Part shown: one piece after another, positions 17,615 to 26,166 of the stretch | Layout of the letters: each line of letters begins with the position of its first letter | Position numbering within the stretch: position 1 is the stretch's first letter | Assembly: GCF_001921825.1 (NCBI RefSeq) | Contig: NZ_MSJL01000001.1 | Coordinates: 1-64,000 of the forward strand | Reading direction: 5' to 3' | DNA from: Streptococcus acidominimus | GTDB lineage: Bacteria; Bacillota; Bacilli; Lactobacillales; Streptococcaceae | Length of the DNA: 64,000 nt | Position numbers and translations under genes: made by a program | Notes under the pieces: model-generated | Seen by the model: only the letters and a program-made list of their open reading frames with translations | What the model was told of the DNA's origin: nothing | Databases searched by the model: none

Positions 17615-19276
17615 CTATTTGACTTCCATGATAACGGGTAGAATAGCTGGACGTCTCTTAGTTTGATCAAAGAGGTATTTTGCTAATTCATCACGGACAG
17701 ACGACTTAAGCTCTGTCCAGTCAAAACTATCCTTTGTAAAGTAATTTTCCACCGTTTTATTAGCCAAATCAGAAGCCTCGCGTAAAATATCACGGCTCTT
17801 TTTGACATAGATAAATCCGCGCGTATTGACCTTAGCTTTTGAAATAATCCGCTTTTCACGACGATTGACCGTAATCGCTACAATGAAGATGCCGTCTTCT
17901 GACAAGATCTTACGGTCACGAAGAACGATATTGCCGACATCTCCAATCGCATTTCCATCAATCATGACATCACCTGCAACAACAGATCCACTGTGGACAA
18001 ATTCACCCTGTTCGTAGCTCATGACATCACCACGTTTCACGATAAAGATATTCTCTGGATATACGCCAATCTCAAGCGCTGCTCGTGCATGGGCATCAAG
18101 CTGGCGGTATTCACCCTGCACTGGGAACAGATACTTAGGGCGTAAGATATTTAACATCAATTGCAAATCACGCGCATTCCCATGCCCTGACACCCGCAGG
18201 TTCTTGGTGATTGATTTGACCACACCACCTGCTTGGTAGATCATATTTTCCACCCGTGCCACAACTGCCTCTTTTGAAATCGTTGGCGTTGTAACAATGT
18301 AGACCAAGTCTCCGTCCTTGATTTCAACATAGCGATGGCGACCAATCGACATCTTACGCAAGCCGTTTAGGGGTTCACCCATACGTCCCGTTTCCAAGAT
18401 AATCAACTCATTATCCGCAAACTTATGCATATCTTTCGGCTTAATCAGCAAGCGTTCGCTAACCAAACGCAATTTTTTTAACTGAATAGCAGTGCGAACG
18501 ATATTTTCCACATCGTAGCCTGTCAACACTACACGACGACCCGTTGCTTCAGCCGCATCAAAGATTTGCTGGATACGGACAATATTGCTAGCAACCGCAG
18601 CCACTATGACGCGTCCCTCCCAATCCGCAATGGTATTATAAATCTCTTCTGCTTCTTCATGCATGCTGGCAACCTGAATGTTGCTATCTGCATTGGCTGA
18701 ATCGGACAAGAGCGCTAGTACGCCTTCGTTTCCTATTTCTGCTAGGCGGCTAAAATCTGTCTTGTAGAAAGGATCGGCAGCCTGATCGAATTTGAAATCA
18801 CCGGTATAGACGATATTTCCTTCGTCCGTCTTAATAACAATCCCTAAACTTTCCGGAATGGAGTGGGTCGTTTTAAAGAAAGATATAACAGAGGTTCCAA
18901 AATCAATTTCTGTCTCTGCGTTAATGACATGAAAATCCTTGAACTTCTTGGTCGCATTGTAATGTTTAACGACTAATTTTGCCAATTCAATGGTCAAATG
19001 AGAGCCAAAAACAGGTACCCGTACATTTTCTAGCAAATAGGGCAAGGCACCAATCGCATCCGCATGCCCATGGGTCAAGAATACACCTGCCACCCGCTTC
19101 TTATTTTCCACCAAGTATTCAAAATTTGGAACGATAACATCTACACCAAGCTGTTCATTTTCTGGATATTTTAGCCCAGCATCCAAGACGAAAATCGTGT
19201 CATTGACTTCAGCGATATAGAGATTTTTCCCATTCTCACGGACACCGCCTAGAGCCATTATTTTTATGTCAGTCAT
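17615..19276 (-). CDS. rnjB: Ribonuclease J2
   Basis: A 553-residue beta-CASP metallo-beta-lactamase RNase involved in RNA decay and maturation, normally in complex with RNase J1. The metal motif reads HGHADAIG (about residues 69-76) where J1 has HGHEDHIGG, so two acidic/His ligands are replaced. That is characteristic of the weakly active or non-catalytic J2 paralogue in streptococci. The later YTGDFKFDQ and SGHGNARDL motifs are present. The start is placed at 19276 because AAAGGAG lies ahead of ATG ACT GAC; the longer frame adds 16 unlikely residues. A consensus promoter lies at 19364-19392. Confidence 0.92.
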   Translation of the reverse strand: MTDIKIMALGGVRENGKNLYIAEVNDTIFVLDAGLKYPENEQLGVDVIVPNFEYLVENKKRVAGVFLTHGHADAIGALPYLLENVRVPVFGSHLTIELAKLVVKHYNATKKFKDFHVINAETEIDFGTSVISFFKTTHSIPESLGIVIKTDEGNIVYTGDFKFDQAADPFYKTDFSRLAEIGNEGVLALLSDSANADSNIQVASMHEEAEEIYNTIADWEGRVIVAAVASNIVRIQQIFDAAEATGRRVVLTGYDVENIVRTAIQLKKLRLVSERLLIKPKDMHKFADNELIILETGRMGEPLNGLRKMSIGRHRYVEIKDGDLVYIVTTPTISKEAVVARVENMIYQAGGVVKSITKNLRVSGHGNARDLQLMLNILRPKYLFPVQGEYRQLDAHARAALEIGVYPENIFIVKRGDVMSYEQGEFVHSGSVVAGDVMIDGNAIGDVGNIVLRDRKILSEDGIFIVAITVNRREKRIISKAKVNTRGFIYVKKSRDILREASDLANKTVENYFTKDSFDWTELKSSVRDELAKYLFDQTKRRPAILPVIMEVK

Positions 19277-19363
19277 GATAACTCCTTTATTTATAATTTT
19301 TACTAACGGTCCTTGGAGTTCCAAGTCGAATTACAGTCTTGCAATTTCTTGCATATCCATACT

Positions 19364-19392
19364 ATTATACCCTTTTTTCAACATTTTTTCAA
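19364..19392 (-). promoter_or_regulatory. Sigma-A-type promoter of rnjB
   Basis: Minus-strand TTGAAA (19392-19387), 17-base spacer, TATAAT (19369-19364). The repeat array starts about 12 bases upstream of the -35 box. Confidence 0.7.
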
Positions 19393-19403
19393 AATATAGC
19401 TTA

Positions 19404-19781
19404 CACAAGATATGAGGGCGTTAAACAACTCCTAGACAAAATAGGCAAACGAAGCAGATTGTCTTGCAATCAATGAGTTTGGTCTTTTTGTCAGCGAGTT
19501 GTAGCCCGAGTTCAATTACACAAGATACGAGAGCGTTAAACAAGATACAAAGCCCGTTAAGAACTCAAAGCGAAAATAGGAAATCTGACGAAGAGTTATC
19601 AAACTCTAGGAAGATTTGTCTTTTTCGCACAGAGTTTAGAGCGTGTTTAATTAAGATACAGAGGACGCGAAGAGCTAAGTAAAAATAGGAGATTGACGTG
19701 GTGTTCCATGAACACGAGGAAATCTATCTTTTTTACACAGCTCGTAGCTCGAGTTCAATTACACAAGATATGAGGGCGTTT
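19404..19781. repeat. Tandem array of about 112-bp palindromic units
   Basis: Three units spaced 116, about 132 and 112 bases, each headed by a CAAGATACGAGGGCGTT-like motif (19404, 19520, 19652, then 19764; an extra head at 19540). Each unit has A-rich AAAATAGGAAATC, a central hairpin, then GATTTGTCTTTTT and GAGTTCAATT. The central stems differ between units: AGATTG/CAATC, AGAGTT/AACTCT, GTGTTC/GAACAC. All remain self-complementary. Confidence 0.7.
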
Positions 19782-19950
19782 GACACGAGTTCACTCGTTT
19801 TATTTCCAACCTTCAACAGTCTATTCCTAGACTGTTGAAGCAACTCCTAGACAAAATAGGTGGCCGAACAGAAGCGATTCGCTTCGTCGTGAGACCCCCA
19901 CAAAGGCAACTAGATTGGCGTGTTAGCGACAATCAGATGCCTACTGTGAT
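19782..19950. repeat. 57-bp cassette plus long shared block (inverted copy at 57.4 kb)
   Basis: One 56-bp two-hairpin cassette (19782-19837) runs into about 115 bp containing GAAGCGATTCGCTTC and GAGACCCCCACAAAGGCAAC. The same block, near identical, lies in opposite orientation at about 57365-57480. Confidence 0.75.
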
Positions 19951-20174
19951 GTTTTTTGAGTTTACTCAATTTTTGACTACGGTTTGTCAGCGAGTTGTAG
20001 CCCGAGTTCAATTATAAGATGTGAAGCCGTTAAAAAACCGACTGAAAAATAGGAAATACGACGCAGAAGTCTCTGCTTCTAGGAGTATTTATCTTTTTTC
20101 CGAGGTTTTAGGCTGAACTCAATTATACAAGATACAAAGCCCGTTAAGAACTCAGAGCGCACTTCTTCATGTAA
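19951..20174. repeat. Further palindromic-unit repeats
   Basis: After a short unmatched stretch the region returns to the 112-bp-type family: a head TTATAAGATGTGAAGCCGTT at about 20012, AAAAATAGGAAATAC, a new central hairpin GCAGAAGTCTCTGCTTC, then GTATTTATCTTTTTTCCGAG, GAACTCAATTATAC and another head at 20127. No coding capacity is credible. Confidence 0.6.
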
Positions 20175-20269
20175 TATAGCCGTTTAGTTTATTTTTAGTA
20201 CTAGGCAACGAGTCGCAGGTAGTACTGGGGTACTAACGAAGTAATAAAAATATAAACTAAATGACTATA
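20175..20269. repeat. RUP-like element without cassette (95 bp)
   Basis: TATAGCCGTTTAGTTTATTT on the left and TATAAACTAAATGACTATA on the right are inverted ends. The inner AGTACTAGG...GGTAGTACT hairpin has an empty loop. Compared with the 107-bp copy at 23403 it lacks about 12 bases near CAGCAAGACGAG. Confidence 0.75.
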
Positions 20270-20490
20270 ACAGTCACTTCCCTGACTGTTATTACTGTAC
20301 CTGTAAAGCAGGCATAGCCTGCAACAGTTACGGCAAACTAGGAAATCTGACGAGTGAAAAACTCCAGTGGAGGTTTTCAGCCCACTTCCTAAAGATAGCC
20401 GTCTCTGTAACTAGCTAAAACTGAAACAGTTATGTCTCTTTTTCACAAAGTGCATAGTCCGAACTCAATTCCAAGATACATAGGGCATTT

Positions 20491-20547
20491 GATACAAGTT
20501 GCACTCGTTCTATCCCCAACTTTCAACAGTCTATTCCTAGACTGATC
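20491..20547. repeat. Single 57-bp two-hairpin cassette
   Basis: GATACAAGTTGCACTCGTTC, linker TATCCCCAACTTTCAAC, then AGTCTATTCCTAGACT. The first stem has a mismatch (ACAAGT/ACTCGT). A partial second first-hairpin (ACACGAGTTGCAAC) follows. A CTCCAGTGGAG hairpin like that in the BOX-like repeats lies upstream at about 20368. Confidence 0.65.
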
Positions 20548-20617
20548 AACACGAGTTGCAACTGCTGTGTCTCTTTTTCCAATTGATGTCCGAAAAGAAT
20601 GTGAACTATATTCAGCC

Positions 20618-20646
20618 AAAAATCCCTAGTCTTTTGACTAGGGATT
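20618..20646 (-). terminator. Terminator of the trpXYZ operon
   Basis: Minus-strand AATCCCTAGTC, AAAA loop, GACTAGGGATT, then TTT. It starts six bases past the ATPase stop. Confidence 0.85.
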
Positions 20647-20651
20647 GCTGT

Positions 20652-21410
20652 CTATTCAAAGAAACGATAATAATCTTCCAAGGTCATCTCTTCTTTTTCT
20701 GCCTTGTTCAAGTCCTTGATGATGTGTCCATCTTTCATGACCAAGAGACGATTCCCATATTTGAGGGCATCCTCCATCTGGTGCGTAATCATAAGGGCTG
20801 TCAACCGATCCTTGGTCACAAAGCGGTCTGTTAACTCCATCAGAGCTAGACTGGTTTTGGGATCAAGGGCAGCTGTGTGTTCATCTAAGAGCAACAATTC
20901 TGGGCGCTTCAAGGTTGCCATCAGAAGACTTAGAGCCTGACGTTGCCCCCCTGATAGAAATTCAATCGGCGTATCCAGATGCCGTTCAAGCCCATTCCCA
21001 ATCTGGTCAATCGTCGCTTGAAATTCTCCCTTATAGTTGCTCAATTTTCGTGGAACAAGACCGCGGCTTTCTCCGCGAAACTTGGCAATCAAAAGATTTT
21101 CTGCAACCGTCATCCGAGGAGCTGTTCCCATTTTAGGATCTTGAAAGACGCGCGCTAGATACTTGGCTCGCTTTTCAGGCGACAGATTGGTCACATCCTC
21201 TCCCATGATACGAATGGTTCCACTCGTAAGGGGCAGAGTACCCGCAATCACATTGAAAAGAGTTGACTTACCTGCACCATTTCCCCCTAAAATCGTAATA
21301 AAATCATGCTCATGAATGGTCAGCGAAACCTCACGTAAGATGACTTTTTCTTCATCAAAGCCGTTATTGACCACCTTTGTGGCATTTTCTAATTCTACAA
21401 TTGCTGTCAT
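20652..21410 (-). CDS. trpZ: Tryptophan ABC transporter, ATP-binding protein (TrpZ)
   Basis: A 252-residue ABC ATPase that powers the TrpXYZ importer. Walker A is GGNGAGKST (about 43), the signature LSGGQRQALSL (about 154) and Walker B LLLLDEHTAALDP; note DEHT in place of the usual DEPT, which occurs in this transporter family. H-loop: MITHQMEDA. Its start overlaps the permease stop by four bases (ATGA), showing translational coupling. The tryptophan assignment rests on the T-box upstream of the operon, not on the ATPase itself. Confidence 0.88.
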   Translation of the reverse strand: MTAIVELENATKVVNNGFDEEKVILREVSLTIHEHDFITILGGNGAGKSTLFNVIAGTLPLTSGTIRIMGEDVTNLSPEKRAKYLARVFQDPKMGTAPRMTVAENLLIAKFRGESRGLVPRKLSNYKGEFQATIDQIGNGLERHLDTPIEFLSGGQRQALSLLMATLKRPELLLLDEHTAALDPKTSLALMELTDRFVTKDRLTALMITHQMEDALKYGNRLLVMKDGHIIKDLNKAEKEEMTLEDYYRFFE

Positions 21411-22273
21411 TTGCTAAGGGTCACTCCTTTGAAGAATTTTGCTTTTAGGGTCGGAATCATAAGGCAGATGGCTAAAATCACAGCGCTGTAAATGCGGAGG
21501 TAGCTGGTATTAAAACCAAGTGCAATCACCGCCCATATCAGGAACTGATAGGCAATCGCCCCTACAACAATGGTCATCAACCGCTCTGCCAAGGTCAAAC
21601 TCTTAAAGAGGACCTCTCCAATAATCAGACTAGCAAGCCCCACAACGATGACCCCAATTCCACGCGAGACGTCCGCATAGCCCTCTTGCTGGGCAATGAG
21701 AGCTCCTGCTAGGGCAATCACGCCATTTGACAAGACCAAGCCCATCAACTCCATACTATCTGTATGAATGCCGAAACTCCGTGCCATATCTGGATTATCC
21801 CCTGTTGCGATATAGGCCTGCCCCAGTTTCGTATCAAGGAAAAAAAGCAGGGCTACAATCACTAATACTACAAAAACCAAGGCTGCAACCAAATTATTGA
21901 CAGAGGTACTAAAAGGTAAATAGTCTTGAATCTGCTTCGTGCCTAAAAGACCCAAATTCGCCCGTCCCATAATCATCAACATAATGGAATGACAGGAAGT
22001 CATGACCAAAATTCCTGAAAGAAGTGTTGGGATCTTGCCCTTGGTATAAAGCAAGCCTGTTACAAGACCCGCTAGGCAACCTGCGAGGACAGCCACGAGG
22101 GTCGCAAGAAAGGGGTTCACCCCACCGCTAATCAGGGTGACAGCTACTGCCCCTCCCAAAGGAAAGCTCCCCTCTGCTGTCATATCTGGAAAATTTAAAA
22201 TCCGGAAGGTCATATAAATGCCAAGTCCCAAGATAGACCAGACCAGACCTTGTGATACTATTGATACAATCAT
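21407..22273 (-). CDS. trpY: Tryptophan ABC transporter, permease (TrpY)
   Basis: A 288-residue inner-membrane protein with about eight hydrophobic helices, of the branched-chain-type permease family (MTFRILNFPDMTAEGSFPLG, GLASLIIGEVLF). It forms the membrane channel of the importer and sits between the binding-protein gene (78 bases upstream) and the ATPase gene (four-base overlap). The family has also been linked to other substrates, but operon context with a Trp-type T-box favours tryptophan. Confidence 0.87.
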   Translation of the reverse strand: MIVSIVSQGLVWSILGLGIYMTFRILNFPDMTAEGSFPLGGAVAVTLISGGVNPFLATLVAVLAGCLAGLVTGLLYTKGKIPTLLSGILVMTSCHSIMLMIMGRANLGLLGTKQIQDYLPFSTSVNNLVAALVFVVLVIVALLFFLDTKLGQAYIATGDNPDMARSFGIHTDSMELMGLVLSNGVIALAGALIAQQEGYADVSRGIGVIVVGLASLIIGEVLFKSLTLAERLMTIVVGAIAYQFLIWAVIALGFNTSYLRIYSAVILAICLMIPTLKAKFFKGVTLSK

Positions 22274-22350
22274 ACTTTCTTCCTATTTATTATAAGAAAA
22301 GAACAAGCCATTATTGGATAACAGCTACCCTCTTTTCTCTTTTATTTCCT

Positions 22351-23349
22351 TTATTCTACAATTTCACCAGCAGCTTTTTCAACTTCTTCTGGAATCGTGA
22401 TGCCTAGTTCTGCCGCTACTTTTTTGTTAATGATTGGGGCTCCCTGATCCACCACATCAACTGGTGTCTCTGCTGGTTTTGCACCTTTCAACATCTTAGC
22501 TGTCATTTTTCCAGTGGATACACCTAAACCGTACTGACTGACAACAACAGATGCCAAGCCACCTTCTTTGACCATCGTATCAGCGCTTGGGAAGATTGGG
22601 ATTTTTGCTTCCTTGTTGCTCGCAACAACGGTCTTAAAGGCTGAAGCAATCGTGTTATCTTGTGGTACCCAGATAGCATCAACCTTGCTGGTCATGACTG
22701 CCATCGTTGAAGCAATCTCATTGCTGGACGGTACAGGATAAGCAAGTACCGTATAGCCCTCTTTTTCTGCTAATTCTGTAAACTTTTCTACATTCAATTT
22801 TGAATTATCTTCATTGCTTGAGTAAAGAACACCGATTGTTTTGGCCTTGGGGGTGATTTTCTTGATCAAGTCGAGCTGTTGACCAATCGGTTGTGGGCAG
22901 GCAACACCTGTCACATTTGCACCTGGTTTTTCAAGACTTTCAACCAATTTAGCACCGACCGGATCAGTAATGGCACCCATAACAACAGGTAGATCACTGG
23001 TTGCATTGGCAAGACCTTGGGCTGCCGGTGTCGCAATCCCTACCAGAACCTGATTGCCATTTGCCACAAGCTGCTTACTCATAGTCGCGATTTTTCCTTG
23101 GTCTCCTTCAGCATTCATAAAGTCTATCTTGATTTTAGCATCCTTATAGCCCTCTTCTGCCAGACCATCTTGAATCCCGCGATAGATTTCATCCAGAGCT
23201 TCATGGGTTACAAACTGAAGCACCCCCACCTTGACTGTCTCATCCGCAGTCTGCGCTTCCTGTCCTTCCTTTTTATTATTTAGGAAAATTCCTCCAACAA
23301 CAACAGCTATCAAAGCCAGAATGGTCATCAATAAATTCTTGTTTTTCAT
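22351..23349 (-). CDS. trpX: Tryptophan ABC transporter, substrate-binding protein (TrpX)
   Basis: A 332-residue extracellular binding protein of the ABC-substrate-binding family PF04392 type (VKVGVLQFVTHEALDEIYRG, VMGAITDPVGAKLVES). The N-terminus MKNKNLLMTILALIAVV is a membrane anchor; there is no lipobox Cys, so it is probably held by the uncleaved helix rather than as a lipoprotein. The start at 23349 follows AAAGGAGATGAAATC, seven codons inside the longest frame. First gene of trpXYZ, controlled by the T-box at 23581-23832, with a RUP-like element between leader and start. Confidence 0.9.
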   Translation of the reverse strand: MKNKNLLMTILALIAVVVGGIFLNNKKEGQEAQTADETVKVGVLQFVTHEALDEIYRGIQDGLAEEGYKDAKIKIDFMNAEGDQGKIATMSKQLVANGNQVLVGIATPAAQGLANATSDLPVVMGAITDPVGAKLVESLEKPGANVTGVACPQPIGQQLDLIKKITPKAKTIGVLYSSNEDNSKLNVEKFTELAEKEGYTVLAYPVPSSNEIASTMAVMTSKVDAIWVPQDNTIASAFKTVVASNKEAKIPIFPSADTMVKEGGLASVVVSQYGLGVSTGKMTAKMLKGAKPAETPVDVVDQGAPIINKKVAAELGITIPEEVEKAAGEIVE

Positions 23350-23402
23350 GATTTCATCTCCTTTTGTCACACACTATTTCCATTGTTTTTGTTTCACACT
23401 GA

Positions 23403-23509
23403 TATAGCCGTTTAGTTTATTTTTAGTACTAGGCAACGAGTCGCAGATAGTACTAGGGTACAGCAAGACGAGTTAACGAAGTAATAAAAATATAAACTAA
23501 ATGACTATA
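23403..23509. repeat. RUP-like element, 107 bp, in the trpX leader
   Basis: A compact copy with both inverted ends (TATAGCCGTTTAGTTTAT and ATAAACTAAATGACTATA), an AGTACTAGG...AGATAGTACT inner hairpin and no cassette. Its 107-bp length equals that described for pneumococcal RUP. It lies between the T-box terminator and the trpX ribosome site, so it is transcribed whenever the operon is on. Confidence 0.8.
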
Positions 23510-23580
23510 AAAACCAAATTCGCCATCGCTTTTTCATCTCTCATCCTCCTCATACGGTGCCATATAACCGAACACCATAG

Positions 23581-23832
23581 AAAAAGCCCCCGCATACAAA
23601 ACTGCATGCGAGGGCGTCAATGACACGGTGCCACCTCACTTATGGAAACTACCTAGAATTGTTCCATATCTCCATCTCCTCTATCAAGGAGTTGCACGGT
23701 AAGGGGTGCCAACCGAATTCTCATTGTTTTGAATTCAATACATAAAATCAGCCCATTTCATAAACGTCCGCTACTTGTTCACAATACCCACAAGCTCCCT
23801 GAAAACGAATCATCTATTACTTCTTCTGATTA
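23581..23832 (-). ncRNA. T-box leader riboswitch (Trp specifier) of trpXYZ
   Basis: Minus-strand leader with all parts: a stem I closed by AATCAG/CTGATT, an AGTA segment (GAAGTAATAG), a probable UGG specifier at 23755-23753 (TGAAATGGGC), the T-box AGGTGGCACCGTGT (23636-23623) and a terminator of CCCTCGCATGC with GTATGCGGGGGC and T5 (23616-23581). Uncharged tRNA would stabilise the antiterminator and switch on tryptophan uptake. The UGG reading is my inference from its place at the base of stem I. Confidence 0.92.
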
Positions 23833-23838
23833 GTAAAC

Positions 23839-23867
23839 ATTATAGAACTTCCTCTTTGCTTTGTCAA
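23839..23867 (-). promoter_or_regulatory. Consensus promoter of the T-box-trpXYZ transcript
   Basis: Minus-strand TTGACA (23867-23862), 17-base spacer, TATAAT (23844-23839): a perfect sigma-A-type promoter about 10 bases before stem I. Confidence 0.85.
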
Positions 23868-23874
23868 TAGTTTT

Positions 23875-23902
23875 TTGTAAAATTTTTAAAAAATGTTATA
23901 AT
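23875..23902 (+). promoter_or_regulatory. Probable promoter of rqcH
   Basis: TTGTAA, 16-base A/T-rich spacer, TATAAT at 23897-23902, about 58 bases before the rqcH ATG and divergent from the trp promoter. Confidence 0.55.
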
Positions 23903-23959
23903 TGGAATAAAAAGCAGATTATACTTGACTTACAGGAACTAGAAATATGAGGAATAGAC

Positions 23960-25609
23960 ATGTCTTTTGACGGATTCTTTTTACATCATCTGACGGCTGA
24001 ATTGCAAGAGGCACTAGAGGGCGGTCGGATTCAAAAAATCAACCAGCCTTTTGAACAGGAGATTGTCCTCCATATCCGCAGCAATCGGACTAGCCAGAAA
24101 CTGCTTCTTTCCGCCCATCCAGTCTTTGGTCGCGTCCAACTGACCCAGACCGAATTTACCAATCCCAAGGTTCCAAACACCTTTACCATGATCTTACGGA
24201 AATACTTGCAGGGAGCTATTATTGAGTCAATCCAACAGTGGGACAATGACCGTATTTTAGAATTTGTCGTCTCAAATAAGGACGAGATCGGAGACCACCT
24301 CAAGGTAAGTCTCATCATTGAAATCATGGGCAAGCATAGCAACATTCTCCTAGTTGATAAGACTGAAGAACGAATTATCGAAGCGATTAAACATGTTGGC
24401 TTTTCGCAAAATTCCTATCGGACAATTCTACCGGGGGCGAGCTATGTGCGGCCTCCTGAAACCAATCGTTTCAATCCCTTTACGATTGGCGATGAAAAAT
24501 TATTTGAACTCTTGAATACAGAAGAGCTTACAGCCAAGCGGCTTCAAAGCCTTTTCCAAGGACTGGGTCGCGATACCGCAACAGAATTAGCGCAGCGTTT
24601 GACAACGGATAAACTCAAGAATTTCCGGGCTTTTTTTGACCAAACCTGCCAACCCAATCTAACAGAAAAATTTTATACTGCCGTGCCTTTTGCCGATAGT
24701 CAAGAAGTATTTGCGAGCCTTTCTCAACTCCTTGACTACTACTATCAGGATAAGGCGGAGCGTGACCGAGTTGCCCAGCAAGCGCAGGAACTGATCAAGC
24801 GGGTGGCTAGTGAACTGGATAAAAATCGTAAGAAGATTGTCAAGCAGGAACAAGAACTCCTCGACACTGAAACGGCTGAACTCTTCCGCCAAAAGGGGGA
24901 GCTACTGACGACCTATCTCCATCAGGTGCCTAACGACCAAGCCAGTGTCACTCTGGACAATTATTATACTGGTGAACCACTGACTATTGAACTAGATGTC
25001 GCACTCACTCCGAGCCAAAATGCCCAACGTTATTTCAAGAAATACCAAAAATTAAAGGAAGCTGTCAAGCACCTCAATTCTCTAATCGAAGAAACGAAAG
25101 CAACGATTCACTACCTTGAAAGTGTCGATACTATGCTTGCGCAAGCCAGTCTTTCTGAAGTTGAAGCAATCAGAGAAGAATTGATTGAGACAGGGTATCT
25201 CAAGCGGCGTCATCGGGAAAAAATAGCCAAGCGCCAAAAGCCAGAACGCTACTTGGCAACAGATGGAAAAACGATTATTCTTGTTGGAAAAAACAATCTC
25301 CAAAATGATGAATTGACCTTTAAGATAGCAAAAAAAGGCGAATGGTGGTTCCATGCAAAAGACATTCCAGGAAGCCATGTCATCATCACAGATAATCTTG
25401 AACCGAGCGACGAAGTCAAGACGGATGCAGCAGAACTAGCAGCCTATTTCTCCAAGGCTCGCTACTCCAATCTGGTGCAAGTGGACATGATTGAAGCCAA
25501 GAAATTGCATAAACCAAGCGGTGCTAAACCAGGATTTGTCACCTACCGAGGGCAAAAAACGCTACGGGTTACTCCAGATGAGTCGAAGATTAAAGCTATG
25601 AAGCAATAG
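23960..25609 (+). CDS. rqcH: Rqc2-like ribosome quality control protein RqcH (FbpA/PavA)
   Basis: A 549-residue NFACT-family protein. The N-terminal NFACT-N domain (MSFDGFFLHHLTAELQEAL, IEIMGKHSNILLVD) is followed by helix-hairpin-helix and coiled-coil regions (about 270-400) and an NFACT-R domain with EWWFHAKDIPGSHVII (about 460). RqcH recruits Ala-tRNA to stalled 50S subunits and adds alanine tails; the streptococcal orthologues were first described as fibronectin-binding adhesins FbpA/PavA and lack a signal peptide, as here. It is followed 9 bases later by a Nudix gene. Confidence 0.93.
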   Translation: MSFDGFFLHHLTAELQEALEGGRIQKINQPFEQEIVLHIRSNRTSQKLLLSAHPVFGRVQLTQTEFTNPKVPNTFTMILRKYLQGAIIESIQQWDNDRILEFVVSNKDEIGDHLKVSLIIEIMGKHSNILLVDKTEERIIEAIKHVGFSQNSYRTILPGASYVRPPETNRFNPFTIGDEKLFELLNTEELTAKRLQSLFQGLGRDTATELAQRLTTDKLKNFRAFFDQTCQPNLTEKFYTAVPFADSQEVFASLSQLLDYYYQDKAERDRVAQQAQELIKRVASELDKNRKKIVKQEQELLDTETAELFRQKGELLTTYLHQVPNDQASVTLDNYYTGEPLTIELDVALTPSQNAQRYFKKYQKLKEAVKHLNSLIEETKATIHYLESVDTMLAQASLSEVEAIREELIETGYLKRRHREKIAKRQKPERYLATDGKTIILVGKNNLQNDELTFKIAKKGEWWFHAKDIPGSHVIITDNLEPSDEVKTDAAELAAYFSKARYSNLVQVDMIEAKKLHKPSGAKPGFVTYRGQKTLRVTPDESKIKAMKQ

Positions 25610-25618
25610 GAAGAAAAC

Positions 25619-26089
25619 ATGAGTGAAACGATTAAAAACTATGTCAATATTTGTATCAAAAAGGGCAATCAAATCCTACTATTAGATCGCCAGCATGATG
25701 ATTTCAAGGGCTGGATTCAGCCCGGTGGTAAGGTCGATTTTCCTGAATCTTTCTTTCAAGCAGCTGTACGCGAAGTCAAGGAGGAAACCGGACTGACCGT
25801 TCGTAACTTGCAACTAAAAGGCATTTCCGGCTTTACCAACCCCATTGGAAAGGAACGCCATGTCTACTACGACTTCCTCTGCGAGGATTTTGAAGGTGAA
25901 ATCTTGACCACATCGCCTGAAGGCACTCCAAAATGGTGGTCGATTGACCAACTCGACCAGCTTGAGATGCAGGAGGATATTCGAAGTCGACTACCTCTTT
26001 ACTGGCGTAAGGGTTCCTTTGAACGTATCCACTACTGGGATGAGGAAAACCGTTGCGTCTATCATACGGAAGAAAGTTTATATGATTAA
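25619..26089 (+). CDS. Nudix hydrolase (MutT/8-oxo-dGTP diphosphatase-like)
   Basis: A 156-residue Nudix enzyme that hydrolyses a nucleoside diphosphate linked to another group. The Nudix box matches GX5EX7REUXEEXGU in two pieces: GGKVDFPESFFQAAV and REVKEETGLTV (about residues 36-60). The C-terminal WWSIDQLDQLEM and YHTEESLYD resemble streptococcal proteins annotated as 8-oxo-dGTP diphosphatase. Substrate is not determined by the motif. It begins nine bases after rqcH, so it is likely the second gene of that transcript, which ends at the terminator at 26096-26130. Confidence 0.87.
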   Translation: MSETIKNYVNICIKKGNQILLLDRQHDDFKGWIQPGGKVDFPESFFQAAVREVKEETGLTVRNLQLKGISGFTNPIGKERHVYYDFLCEDFEGEILTTSPEGTPKWWSIDQLDQLEMQEDIRSRLPLYWRKGSFERIHYWDEENRCVYHTEESLYD

Positions 26090-26095
26090 TACTCT

Positions 26096-26130
26096 AAAAC
26101 TGGCAGTCCAAGGATGAACTGCCAGTTTTA
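26096..26130 (+). terminator. Terminator of rqcH-Nudix transcript
   Basis: AAAACTGGCAGT and ACTGCCAGTTTT form a perfect 12-bp stem around a ten-base loop, with T-rich flanks. Confidence 0.85.
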
Positions 26131-26166
26131 TATTTGAAGATTTTTAAATAAATAGTACACCGTGCT

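Noticed and set aside
17615-19276. RNase J2 called a broken RNase J1
   Set aside because: HGHADA instead of HGHEDH is the normal state of the J2 paralogue in streptococci, so it is not a pseudogene.
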